A stretch of 44,538 bases of DNA from Candidatus Bathyarchaeota archaeon JdFR-07 (GTDB taxonomy: Archaea > Thermoproteota > Bathyarchaeia > Bathyarchaeales > Bathycorpusculaceae): NCBI GenBank assembly GCA_002010975.1, contig MTLU01000008.1, positions 640 to 45,177 on the forward strand, read 5' to 3'. The notes under the pieces are model-generated. The model worked only from the letters and a program-made list of their open reading frames with translations, was not told the DNA's origin and did not search any database. Below, in pieces: positions 8,869-17,418 of the stretch (within the stretch, counting starts at the first letter, position 1; each line of letters begins with the position of its first letter). The position numbers were made by a program, and so were the translations under genes.

Positions 8869-9012
8869 TCATTTTTCTTTGGTGATCCACATTTTTATGG
8901 CTTCTTCAACGGCTCTAGACAGGTCGCCTTTTTTCCCACCGAATATCTCGATAACCTTCAGCCTAAGCTTCTTTTCCAGTTCATCTGGGATGTCTACACA
9001 GATTCGGCCCAT
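8869..9012 (-). CDS. Small ribbon-helix-helix protein (47 aa), absent from the ORF track
   Basis: Reverse strand ATG at 9012: MGRICVDIPDELEKKLRLKVIEIFGGKKGDLSRAVEEAIKMWITKEK*; RHH-like pattern (strand, then LEKKLRLKVIE...GKKGDLSRAVEEAIKMWI). Confidence 0.65.
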   Translation of the reverse strand: MGRICVDIPDELEKKLRLKVIEIFGGKKGDLSRAVEEAIKMWITKEK

Positions 9013-9488
9013 TTCAATCACCAAACTTTTTTAATTTTTTACACGATTCGCACGTGCTAGATGTTTTTCCAATAAGCAAATTGCCAGATGCCACGTATTC
9101 CCTTCATTTTTGTTATCATATTTTTCACCTCAATTTGCTTATCCGCATAGTACATTATGTGCTTAGTCACTTATAAAGTTATTGATTTAAGCGCTTAAGT
9201 GTTAAAATTCTCACTCACCTTCTACAAGGCTATTATTAAGACGCTGGTGGTAGCGCAAAGTATACCTTTGTTTGGTGCACGTTCTTTATGTATTTGTTCT
9301 CCTGTATTTTTTTCTCATCTTAGATCCTCCAAAATGGAGCTTTTCTGGCTGCAAGAAACCCAAAACCGGAAATTTAAATCGATACTTGAACCTACTCCGG
9401 GCTACAACAAAACTGCAATTTATGCAATTACTTTGATCATTAACGTTTAAGAATTGAATTATTAGCTGTTTTAGCGTGCGCTACTCGG

Positions 9489-9944
9489 CTACTCTTTCCT
9501 AAATTCCTTTTGAAGTGAAAGTTCAAGCCAAATGCCATCGTCTATGAATCCATACTTTCGATAGAATTTGGCCGCGTCCTCAAAAATTGTGTCTACATGC
9601 ATTTCATTTGCACCTCTTCTCCTTGCTTGCTTTACTGCTTCATCTAATAAGCTGAAACCGATTCCTTTACGACGACATCCTTCTTTCACCAAAAGGAAAT
9701 TCACGTGGCAATTTAGAGAACCAAGCAAAATATCTGAGTAAAAAATCAAATGCAATACTCCTGCGATTTCGCCATTAATTTCAGAAACCAAAATTAAGTG
9801 ATTCTTATCTTCCAAAGCCTTAAGAATCGTTTTAACTCTTTCTCGTTGCCATGTTGGCCATTGCCCCTTTGTCCATTCGTAAATCATATCTTCAATTATC
9901 TTTGCGTCTTCTTTCCTTGCTAAACGAGTCCTAGGCCTCTGCAT
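9489..9944 (-). CDS. GNAT-family N-acetyltransferase
   Basis: 151 aa; VSEINGEIAGVLHL, FLLVKEGCRRKGIGFSLLDEAVKQARRRGANEMHVDT, AAKFYRKYGFIDDG. Confidence 0.85.
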   Translation of the reverse strand: MQRPRTRLARKEDAKIIEDMIYEWTKGQWPTWQRERVKTILKALEDKNHLILVSEINGEIAGVLHLIFYSDILLGSLNCHVNFLLVKEGCRRKGIGFSLLDEAVKQARRRGANEMHVDTIFEDAAKFYRKYGFIDDGIWLELSLQKEFRKE

Positions 9945-10177
9945 ATTAAGAACATAACTTCTTTAATTTTTATGACTTGTGGAAGAATCTTCGGTCGATT
10001 TTGCTTGACCATCTTTTGCTTTAGTTGCATACTACATAAAGATTGTAGTATTGGAAGTATACCATGTACATTTCTGACAGATCCTTGAGTCTGAAAACCG
10101 ATATTTTAAACTGATATTTGAATACAACCCCGATCCACAAAATTTCTTTTCGTGAAAAGTTGTGTTTAGTAAATTTT

Positions 10178-10567
10178 TCATTTTATTAAGATGGCTTGTT
10201 TTAATCCTTTGAAATGTTTGTCCCCCGTAACCACCTTCGCTTTTGCGACTTGCGCAGTTGCTAGTGTTATGGAGTCAGCCATTCCCCATCCCTTCACCTT
10301 TGCTTTCATGGCGGCATTTATTTCTCCAGCCGTTACAGCAATATCCTTGGTCAAGTTTACGATGGCAGTTAAGGACATGATGAAAAGCAGGTCCTCATCA
10401 AAATATGGCCAACCTTCACGAGTATACTTTTCTCTGAGTTCAGCAACCGTAATAGTAGCTGTCGCTGCTTTGCCTCCTTCAATAAATCCTCTAGCTCTCT
10501 TTCCCGCTTCAGAACCCCGAAAATACTCTATCCAGGCGTAACTGTCAACAACATATTCATAACTCAT
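10178..10567 (-). CDS. vapC: VapC-like PIN-domain toxin
   Basis: 129 aa; YVVDSYAWIEYFRGSEAGKRARGFIE..., KVKGWGMADSITLATAQVAKAKVVTGDKHFKGL conserved PIN acidic motifs; overlaps antitoxin start-stop. Confidence 0.88.
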   Translation of the reverse strand: MSYEYVVDSYAWIEYFRGSEAGKRARGFIEGGKAATATITVAELREKYTREGWPYFDEDLLFIMSLTAIVNLTKDIAVTAGEINAAMKAKVKGWGMADSITLATAQVAKAKVVTGDKHFKGLKQAILIK

Positions 10568-10760
10568 GGAAGGCTGCCTCGTCTTCGGAAGTGAAGGGCT
10601 TCATCTCTGGATGAGCCCCAAACTTTGATTTTGGGATCCCTCTGACTTTGCGGATCAGAGCTCTAATAGCCTCATCCAAACTCTTGGCGCCAAACTCAGC
10701 CTTTAACTCTTCTAGGGCCTGCAAGGTAGTTTTCTTAACCTCAACAGTGGTCTTCGACAT
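10557..10760 (-). CDS. vapB: VapB-like antitoxin
   Basis: 67 aa; MSKTTVEVKKTTLQALEELKAEFGAKSLDEAIRALIRK; 11 nt overlap with vapC. Confidence 0.8.
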   Translation of the reverse strand: MSKTTVEVKKTTLQALEELKAEFGAKSLDEAIRALIRKVRGIPKSKFGAHPEMKPFTSEDEAAFHEL

Positions 10761-10774
10761 TTTTTATACCATAG

Positions 10775-10787
10775 CTATAGACTATAG
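10775..10787. promoter_or_regulatory. Candidate VapB operator palindrome
   Basis: Perfect 13-nt palindrome (odd centre) CTATAG-A-CTATAG, 15-27 nt upstream of the vapB start, abutting atagctat. Confidence 0.4.
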
Positions 10788-10945
10788 ACAAACATAAAAA
10801 CTTTGCTGCTAAACCTTATGTAGATTCGATAATTAAACCAGTATTTTATATTTATTAACATGGTACAACAACAATTTTGACTACGAGCTCTAAGCTCGAG
10901 GAAACGAGAAATTTAGACGGGAACAGTCATCTACCCCTGGCTACC

Positions 10946-11195
10946 AAGCTTTCTTCATAAAAGAACCATATAAATTTTTGAAAGAACTTAGAGCCGAAGA
11001 AAAGAAACGGATAGTTAGTAAGCTTACTCAGCTTGAAGATTTTCCAGCAATCAGACTTGACATCGTTAAGATTGCTGGCGAAGAAAACACTTCAGACTAC
11101 GCATAGGCAATTACAGAGTACTCCTCAAAATCTATGAACAAGAGAAATTAATAGTTATTGTAAAAATAGACACCAGAAAAAGAATCTATTATTAA
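10946..11195 (+). pseudogene. RelE/ParE-type toxin relic with a frameshift
   Basis: Frame 1 AFFIKEPYKFLKELRAEEKKRIVSKLTQLEDFPAIRLDIVKIAGEENT, then frame 2 from 11092 FRLRIGNYRVLLKIYEQEKLIVIVKIDTRKRIYY*; together a RelE-like fold with the -RLR-G-YR--- motif. Confidence 0.8.
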
Positions 11196-11409
11196 ATTTA
11201 CCTAATCTGTAAACCTCGCTTCCAATTTCACGGTATTAAGAAAACGGAAATTTTGAACAGAATTTCACGGTAAACCGGACTATCAACTATACACTTTTGA
11301 CATATTATTTTAGGAAGAATAGCACAGAAAGCTTGTCAATCCAATGATTAAAAACGGTGATCCGAAATCTCTTTATAAAGCGTCTTGTTCCTAAGGGTTA
11401 TAGAAAAAC

Positions 11410-11724
11410 ATGAACAAAAAAGAAATTTTTCTTATTTTCTTCTCTGCCGTATGCATTAGCTTGATAGTTATCAATCTTTTTTATTGGTATGTTGAGCAGA
11501 TGACGGAGCAGAAGTTTCAATTATATGTTGAAAAGCTTGAAAGTAAAGGTATCACTGTTGAGGAAAAATCGTTGCAGGGCTTTCATGACCAAGAGATATA
11601 TACCTCTATTTTCTGGAACGATTTCGGCATGGAAATAGAAATCTTACAAGTAGACCACGTATACTATGATCGAGGGAAACGTATTCTCTATTTCATACGT
11701 TCTACTCCAAAGAGCCGGAATTAA
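11410..11724 (+). CDS. Small protein with N-terminal membrane anchor, unknown function
   Basis: 104 aa ATG ORF; MNKKEIFLIFFSAVCISLIVINLFYW hydrophobic helix followed by a soluble charged tail. Confidence 0.5.
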   Translation: MNKKEIFLIFFSAVCISLIVINLFYWYVEQMTEQKFQLYVEKLESKGITVEEKSLQGFHDQEIYTSIFWNDFGMEIEILQVDHVYYDRGKRILYFIRSTPKSRN

Positions 11725-11901
11725 AGTAGAAGCTTTCAGTTATAAATGGAAAATAATGGACCTATTCACTTGGAAATCAGTTTCCCGTATATAGAAATTA
11801 ACGAAAAACAAATTGGATCTCATTTCTAAATATTTTGAAAAACTTTGCATTTAAGGCCTTCACTAAAATATTAAATTTCTAAGTTTTGTAAGTAATAATG
11901 G

Positions 11902-12429
11902 TTGAGTATGCCTTTCACTCCTTTCCATTTCGGTCCAAGTTTAGGGCTAGGTCTTCCTTTGAGGAAGTATCTTCATGTGCCAACATTTTTGTTGGCCAGC
12001 GTTATCGTTGACATAGAACCTTTCTTGGTGCTTGTATTTGGGTTAAGATATCCCCTGCATGGATACCTTCATACATTTTTATTGGCTATACCCATAGGCT
12101 TTATCCTTGGCTATTTTATGTTTCTTCTGGAAGAATTTTTCCAACCACTTTACAAGGTATTCCTATTGGAAACAAGTAACAGTTTAAGTTTGAAATCGTT
12201 CATTTTTGCAGGTGGTCTTGGAACTGGCCTGCACATCCTGCTTGATACCCCACTTTACACTGACATAACCCCCTTCTATCCTATAACAGCAAATCCATTC
12301 TACAATCCCGCTCTTACACTAGAAATCTACAGTCTATGCGTCTGGACGGGAGCGTTAGGAATAATATACTACCTAGCTTTGTTAGGTCTTTCAACATACA
12401 GAAAATTTTCAAAAGGAGATAAATCATAG
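11902..12429 (+). CDS. Polytopic membrane protein, DUF4184/YdjM-like 'MPFTPFHFGP' family (start probably ATG 11908)
   Basis: 175 aa; MPFTPFHFGPSLGLGLPLRKY, SVIVDIEPF, HGYLHTFLLA, GTGLHILLDTPLYTDITPFYP with conserved His/Asp in membrane-bound hydrolase-like pattern. Confidence 0.65.
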   Translation: MSMPFTPFHFGPSLGLGLPLRKYLHVPTFLLASVIVDIEPFLVLVFGLRYPLHGYLHTFLLAIPIGFILGYFMFLLEEFFQPLYKVFLLETSNSLSLKSFIFAGGLGTGLHILLDTPLYTDITPFYPITANPFYNPALTLEIYSLCVWTGALGIIYYLALLGLSTYRKFSKGDKS

Positions 12430-12533
12430 GTAAAATGGTGTAATTTAACTTGTTTAATGACAGGGCTGTTTCAGGTACTAATGATTAATAAATAAGAAGG
12501 CGTTACAATTTATTTTGAGGAACACCGAGGGTT

Positions 12534-13667
12534 TTGAATTTGAAGAGTATGAGATCTTCCAGAGTAGATAGTTTTATATCTAAACCAATAATCGTTTCAC
12601 CTTTTTCTCCCATATCAGAAGTTATGGGCATCCTTCAACAGAATAATATCTACGAAGTTTTCATCCAAGAAGGAGACAAAGTTAGCACGATTACCATGAG
12701 AGAGATACTAAAGGCCTCAGACATCAGTATGCGAGCTTCTTCACTTATGTTCTACGTTCCTAAACTTTCACCCGATGATACTATTGGAAAAGCCGCAAGA
12801 TTCATGAACGATTACAGGTTGAGAGCCTTACCCATAGTTAAGGACGGAGACGTAGAGGGGATAGTCAGCACTCAATCTTTATGTCGGGCACTTGTCTCGA
12901 TGAAAATGTTGAGGGGCATTGCAATAAGTAAGATTATGACGAGAAAACTGCTGACCATAGATAAGAAGGAATCCGTATCAAAGGCTCGTAGCCTGATGCT
13001 TAAGAATGGAGTAGATCATCTGCCTGTCTTAGATTCTGGTTTGCTCTGTGGGATTCTGCTTTCAAGCCATATTGTTCTATCCATGTTTCCTAGGGAAGGA
13101 CTGGAAAGAGGAGCCTTTGTTAGCAAGCCATCAAGCCATTTAGACATTAAGGTTTCTGGGCTGATGGATTCAGACGTTTTAGTATGTGATCCAAAAGAAA
13201 AAGTGTTGAGTGTTTTAAAAAGAATGCTTACACAAGAGAAAACCTATTATGTAATTCATCATTGGGATGAGATTCAAGGCATAGTGACTTACAGAGACTT
13301 CGTTTTTTTCCTAGCTGAACCCGAGAAGCTAGACATTCCTGCATATATAGTAGGGTTGCCAGACGATCCCTTTGATGCTCAGTTAGCTAAGATAAAGTTT
13401 ATGCGAAACGCTAAAGCCTTACGTAGATCCTTTCCGAAAATAGAAGAGATACGTTCCACCATCAAGACAAAAGATATTTCAGACAATAAACGTAGATACG
13501 AAGTTAACGTCTTGATAAAAGCCGCAGGGAAGCTCCACAGTTATTCAGAAGAAGGTTGGGATCTCCCCTCAATATTCGACTTAATCACAGAAAAAATGAG
13601 AAGACTTCTAACCAAAAAACGTAAGAAATGGAAAAGAAAAAGAAAAAAGTTTCCTAAGATAATTTAA
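12534..13667 (+). CDS. Multi-CBS-domain protein with C-terminal HPF/S30AE-like and basic tail
   Basis: 377 aa; repeated CBS units (SPISEVMGILQQNN..., DTIGKAARFMNDYRLRALPIV, ESVSKARSLMLKNGVDHLPVL, EKVLSVLKRML), then RRYEVNVLIKAAGKLHSYSEEGWDLPSIFDLITEKMRRLLTKKRKKWKRKRKK. Confidence 0.8.
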   Translation: MNLKSMRSSRVDSFISKPIIVSPFSPISEVMGILQQNNIYEVFIQEGDKVSTITMREILKASDISMRASSLMFYVPKLSPDDTIGKAARFMNDYRLRALPIVKDGDVEGIVSTQSLCRALVSMKMLRGIAISKIMTRKLLTIDKKESVSKARSLMLKNGVDHLPVLDSGLLCGILLSSHIVLSMFPREGLERGAFVSKPSSHLDIKVSGLMDSDVLVCDPKEKVLSVLKRMLTQEKTYYVIHHWDEIQGIVTYRDFVFFLAEPEKLDIPAYIVGLPDDPFDAQLAKIKFMRNAKALRRSFPKIEEIRSTIKTKDISDNKRRYEVNVLIKAAGKLHSYSEEGWDLPSIFDLITEKMRRLLTKKRKKWKRKRKKFPKII

Positions 13668-13913
13668 TAGTCAAATTACATTCACAATGTATCATTGGTA
13701 TTTAGAGTAGATTAGGCTGCCGAAACTTTCTAGGTTTTTAGAAGATACACATGAGTAAAGTTTATAGGTTTCTTTGTTTTTCTCGATTAAAACTTGAGTG
13801 GAAGGCGATAGGAAAACGAAGTTAAAAAAAGCCTCATCGACTGAAAAATATGTAAAGTGTATAAGAAAAACACTGTTAACAGAAATTCGGCTCGGTTCTT
13901 TGGAGGATAGTAT

Positions 13914-15110
13914 ATGCAAGATGTTTTAATATTAATCGTAATAAGCTACGCTGTTTCTTTAGGATTAGGTTATCTTTTGGAAAAATATTTAAAAATACCT
14001 TGGATGTTTGCAGCTTTATTTTTTGGATTGGCATTTTCTGCAACAAACATGTTTAGAACAACTATAGAAAGCGAGATTTTTAAAACACTAGAAAGGTTGG
14101 GAATGTACTTTCTTCTTTTCATAATAGGCTTCAATTTAGACCTAAGAAAAATGGGTAAACTAAAAAAATACATTTTCTTGGGCGCTATTACAATAATTTT
14201 ATTTGAAGGCTTGTTAGGAAGCTTTTCACTATACTTTTTGTTTCCATCCCACGTCAGAAATTCTTTTTTAATAGCTTTAATTACAGCCCTCTCTTTTGCA
14301 ACAGTAGGTGAAGCAATTCTTCTGCCCATTCTTGCCGAATTTAAAATTCTAAAAACAACTTTTGGGCAACTCACACTTGGAATTGGAACATTAGACGATA
14401 TCATCGAAGTTATAATGCTTGCTGCTGTAGCTATTCTGCCAGGCGTCATACCTATAGAACAAGTAGCAGTCATACCCGATCCATTATCTATCCTTTTAGG
14501 ATTAATTTGCCTTCTTTTAATAACCTTTATACTTACGAAACTTGGACGAAAGATTCGAAAAACTCTAGAAAATAATCATCCTCCTGCCTATGTATTCGCC
14601 CTTCTCACGATGTTCATATGTTTTTCTTTTATCACCCTAGGAGGTTGTGTATACGAGAGTTTAGCTGCTGTAGGTGCAATTTTTGGAGGAATAGTGTTAA
14701 GAAACCTTTTGCCCAAGGAACGGTTATATCAAAATGAAAGGGCCGTGGAGTTTTTGGGTTATATTTTCCTTTCTCCCATTTTCTTTTTAAGTGTTGGAGC
14801 ATCAGTTTCTATAGAGAACCTTTTAGTTTCTCCTTTAATAATTGGTCTTCTATTACTTGTAGCCAATACTTCCAAGTATGTGGCATCGTTCTTATTGTTT
14901 AGAAAATTGCTTGGAGTAAAATATTCCTTACTTCTTGGAGTAGGATTAGGAATAAGATTTAGCACAAGTCTAATTGTTCAATTTATTCTTTATAAATCTG
15001 GATTTATTACCTTAACATTATATTCGGCTCTAGTTGCAACTGCAATAGTCTTAAAACCTGTTGTAGTAGGCATATACTCTTGGGGCTTATCAAAAGAGAA
15101 ACCACCATAA
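13914..15110 (+). CDS. Kef-type (CPA2) cation:proton antiporter membrane subunit
   Basis: 398 aa polytopic; FLLFIIGFNLDLRKM, TALSFATVGEAILLPILAEF, LTLGIGTLDDIIEVIMLA, FLSVGASVSIENL. Confidence 0.85.
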   Translation: MQDVLILIVISYAVSLGLGYLLEKYLKIPWMFAALFFGLAFSATNMFRTTIESEIFKTLERLGMYFLLFIIGFNLDLRKMGKLKKYIFLGAITIILFEGLLGSFSLYFLFPSHVRNSFLIALITALSFATVGEAILLPILAEFKILKTTFGQLTLGIGTLDDIIEVIMLAAVAILPGVIPIEQVAVIPDPLSILLGLICLLLITFILTKLGRKIRKTLENNHPPAYVFALLTMFICFSFITLGGCVYESLAAVGAIFGGIVLRNLLPKERLYQNERAVEFLGYIFLSPIFFLSVGASVSIENLLVSPLIIGLLLLVANTSKYVASFLLFRKLLGVKYSLLLGVGLGIRFSTSLIVQFILYKSGFITLTLYSALVATAIVLKPVVVGIYSWGLSKEKPP

Positions 15111-15187
15111 TACTTCACAACGTGAAAATCTCCTAGTTGCCTTTCAACTAAATTTAAAAATACATTAGGCAAGAATTTTACGTTAAG

Positions 15188-15200
15188 TTTATAAATGGGA
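15188..15200 (+). promoter_or_regulatory. TATA-box region upstream of hppA
   Basis: tttataaatggga, about 55 nt upstream of the hppA start; shares 12 nt with the element at 17369-17380. Confidence 0.4.
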
Positions 15201-15253
15201 GATATAGATTTGAGACGGTTTAAATTGAAGCTACCTTAAGGAGAGAGAAGTAT

Positions 15254-17305
15254 ATGGAATGGTTCCTAATCACTCCATTAGCTGGTTTAGCCTCTATTGC
15301 GTTAGCCGCATACCTATATCATTACGTAATCAGCCAAGAAAGCGGTACCAAAAAAATGCGAGACATTGCAAGCGCAATAAAAGAGGGAGCCACGGCGTAC
15401 TTAAGAATACAGAACTTAACTTTGACCGTTTTTGTTCTAGTGATGGCAACGGTTTTAGGCATACTCTTTTCCTTCACAAAAAGCGTTCCCCACGGAATAA
15501 GCATTACTGTATCTTATCTTTTTGGCTCCTTGTGCACAGGGGTGGCTGCATATGTGGGAATGATGGCAGCCGTTGAAGCAAACGTTAGAACAGCTAACGC
15601 AGCAAGACATGGACTAAAAAAGGCTTTTCCAATAGCCTTTTATGGTGGAGCAGTTATGGGACTATCAATAGTTGGTTTAGCTCTTCTCGGCATAAGCTTG
15701 CTATTCTACATTTACAATGTTGTCCTAAACTGGACTGCAGTTGATGCCTCTAATATTGTCTTAGGCTTTAGTTTTGGAGCTAGCGCCCTAGCTCTTTTCG
15801 CTAAAGCTGGGGGAGGTATATATACAAAAACAGCCGACATAAGTGCTGATCTTGTTGGAAAAGTAGAGCTTGGTATTCCTGAAGATGATCCAAGAAATCC
15901 TGCTGTAATCGCAGATAATGTTGGAGATAATGTGGGCGACGTAGCAGGAATGGGAGCTGACCTAATTGACTCTTATATTGCAAGTATTATAGCTGCCATG
16001 CTAATCAGTTCAGAAATCGGTGAAAGCCTTTTGACAACGTTACCACTTATGATAGCAGCCGTCGGGCTATTTGCTTCAATATTAGGCGCCTTATTTGTTA
16101 AACAAAGCATAAAGAGAAATCCCGGAGCTGCACTTAATAGGGGAACCTTTTCAACATGCTTTATCTTTGTGATTTTGCTTTTCATTGTTACATATTACTC
16201 TGGATTAGAAGGGGGAAAATGGCTAGGTGTTTTCTTGCCTACAGTTGCCGGACTGATTGCAGGCGTAATAATTGGAGTTACAACAGACTATTTCACTTCA
16301 ATAGACAGGCAACCAGCGCAAAAGGTGGCTGAGGCCTCGACAACAGGAACTGCTATAAACATTTTGACAGGCTTCTCTTATGGAATAGTGAGCATCGTTC
16401 CGCCTATAATTGGCATAGGTGCAGCGACCCTTGCTGCTTGGTATCTTGCAGATGCATTCGGCGTGAATTCCTTTTATGGAATTGCCATTTCAGCTGTAGG
16501 AATGCTTTCCATTGTTGGAATGATTATATCTGCAGATGCTTATGGACCCATATCAGATAACGCGAAGGGAATAGCTGAACAGTCTGGTTTAGGTGAAGAG
16601 GTTATTGAAGTTGCAGACAGACTGGATGCAGCGGGCAACACTTCGAAAGCTATTACAAAAGGTTTCGCCATAGGTGCAGCAGCATTAACAGTTCTTGCCC
16701 TCTTTGCAGCTTACGCTCACCTTGTCGACATCCACACTTTGGATTTAATGCAACCAGAAGTGGTTGTAGGAATTTTTCTTGGCGCCATGATGCCTCCACT
16801 GCTTTCTGCACTTCTTATACTTGCGGTTGGAAGAAATGGTGAAAGAATGGTTGAAGAAGTAAGACGCCAGTTCAAAGAGATTCCTGGATTAATGGAGGGA
16901 AAAGCGAAACCAGACTATGCAAAATGCGTAGACATCGCAACAAAAGGCGCTATTAAGGAGCTCATGTTGCCATGTTCTTTAGCAATAATTGCACCAATTT
17001 TGACCATGATATTTTTAGGGAAAGAGGCGCTTGCAGGCTTCCTTATGGGAAGCATTGTCACCGGAATAATCTTCGCTCTGCTAATGGCTAACTCTGGAGG
17101 ACTTTGGGACAACGCTAAAAAATACATCGAGGCTGGAGCGTATGGCGGTAAAGGTTCAGAGGCTCATAAAGCAGCTGTTACAGGAGATACTGTAGGAGAC
17201 CCTTTCAAGGATACAGCAGGGCCCTCATTAAATACCATGATTACGGTAATGTCTCTAGTAGCTGAAGTATTTGCTCCGTTAATAATATTATTGGCAATTA
17301 TTTGA
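15254..17305 (+). CDS. hppA: Membrane-bound ion-translocating pyrophosphatase
   Basis: 683 aa; [96 protein letters not shown]. Confidence 0.96.
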   Translation: MEWFLITPLAGLASIALAAYLYHYVISQESGTKKMRDIASAIKEGATAYLRIQNLTLTVFVLVMATVLGILFSFTKSVPHGISITVSYLFGSLCTGVAAYVGMMAAVEANVRTANAARHGLKKAFPIAFYGGAVMGLSIVGLALLGISLLFYIYNVVLNWTAVDASNIVLGFSFGASALALFAKAGGGIYTKTADISADLVGKVELGIPEDDPRNPAVIADNVGDNVGDVAGMGADLIDSYIASIIAAMLISSEIGESLLTTLPLMIAAVGLFASILGALFVKQSIKRNPGAALNRGTFSTCFIFVILLFIVTYYSGLEGGKWLGVFLPTVAGLIAGVIIGVTTDYFTSIDRQPAQKVAEASTTGTAINILTGFSYGIVSIVPPIIGIGAATLAAWYLADAFGVNSFYGIAISAVGMLSIVGMIISADAYGPISDNAKGIAEQSGLGEEVIEVADRLDAAGNTSKAITKGFAIGAAALTVLALFAAYAHLVDIHTLDLMQPEVVVGIFLGAMMPPLLSALLILAVGRNGERMVEEVRRQFKEIPGLMEGKAKPDYAKCVDIATKGAIKELMLPCSLAIIAPILTMIFLGKEALAGFLMGSIVTGIIFALLMANSGGLWDNAKKYIEAGAYGGKGSEAHKAAVTGDTVGDPFKDTAGPSLNTMITVMSLVAEVFAPLIILLAII

Positions 17306-17367
17306 TCTCATTTTTCCATATTTTTTAACATTTTTATTTTCTAGAAAAACCAAGAAGAACAGAGAAT

Positions 17368-17380
17368 CTTATAAATGGGA
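17368..17380 (+). promoter_or_regulatory. TATA-box region upstream of P-type ATPase
   Basis: cttataaatggga about 39 nt upstream of the GTG start at 17419. Confidence 0.4.
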
Positions 17381-17418
17381 TACTCCATGTGTAATTCTAA
17401 TACTCAATTATTGAGAGG

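Noticed and set aside
8620-9060. Plus-strand ORFs 8620-9060 and 8717-9034
   Set aside because: Antisense to the RHH microprotein; low-complexity Phe/Ser-rich translations typical of reverse-complement reading.
11224-11272. Two copies of aatttcacggta separated by 25 nt, considered as a CRISPR-like or iteron repeat
   Set aside because: Only two short copies, no regular array and no associated genes.
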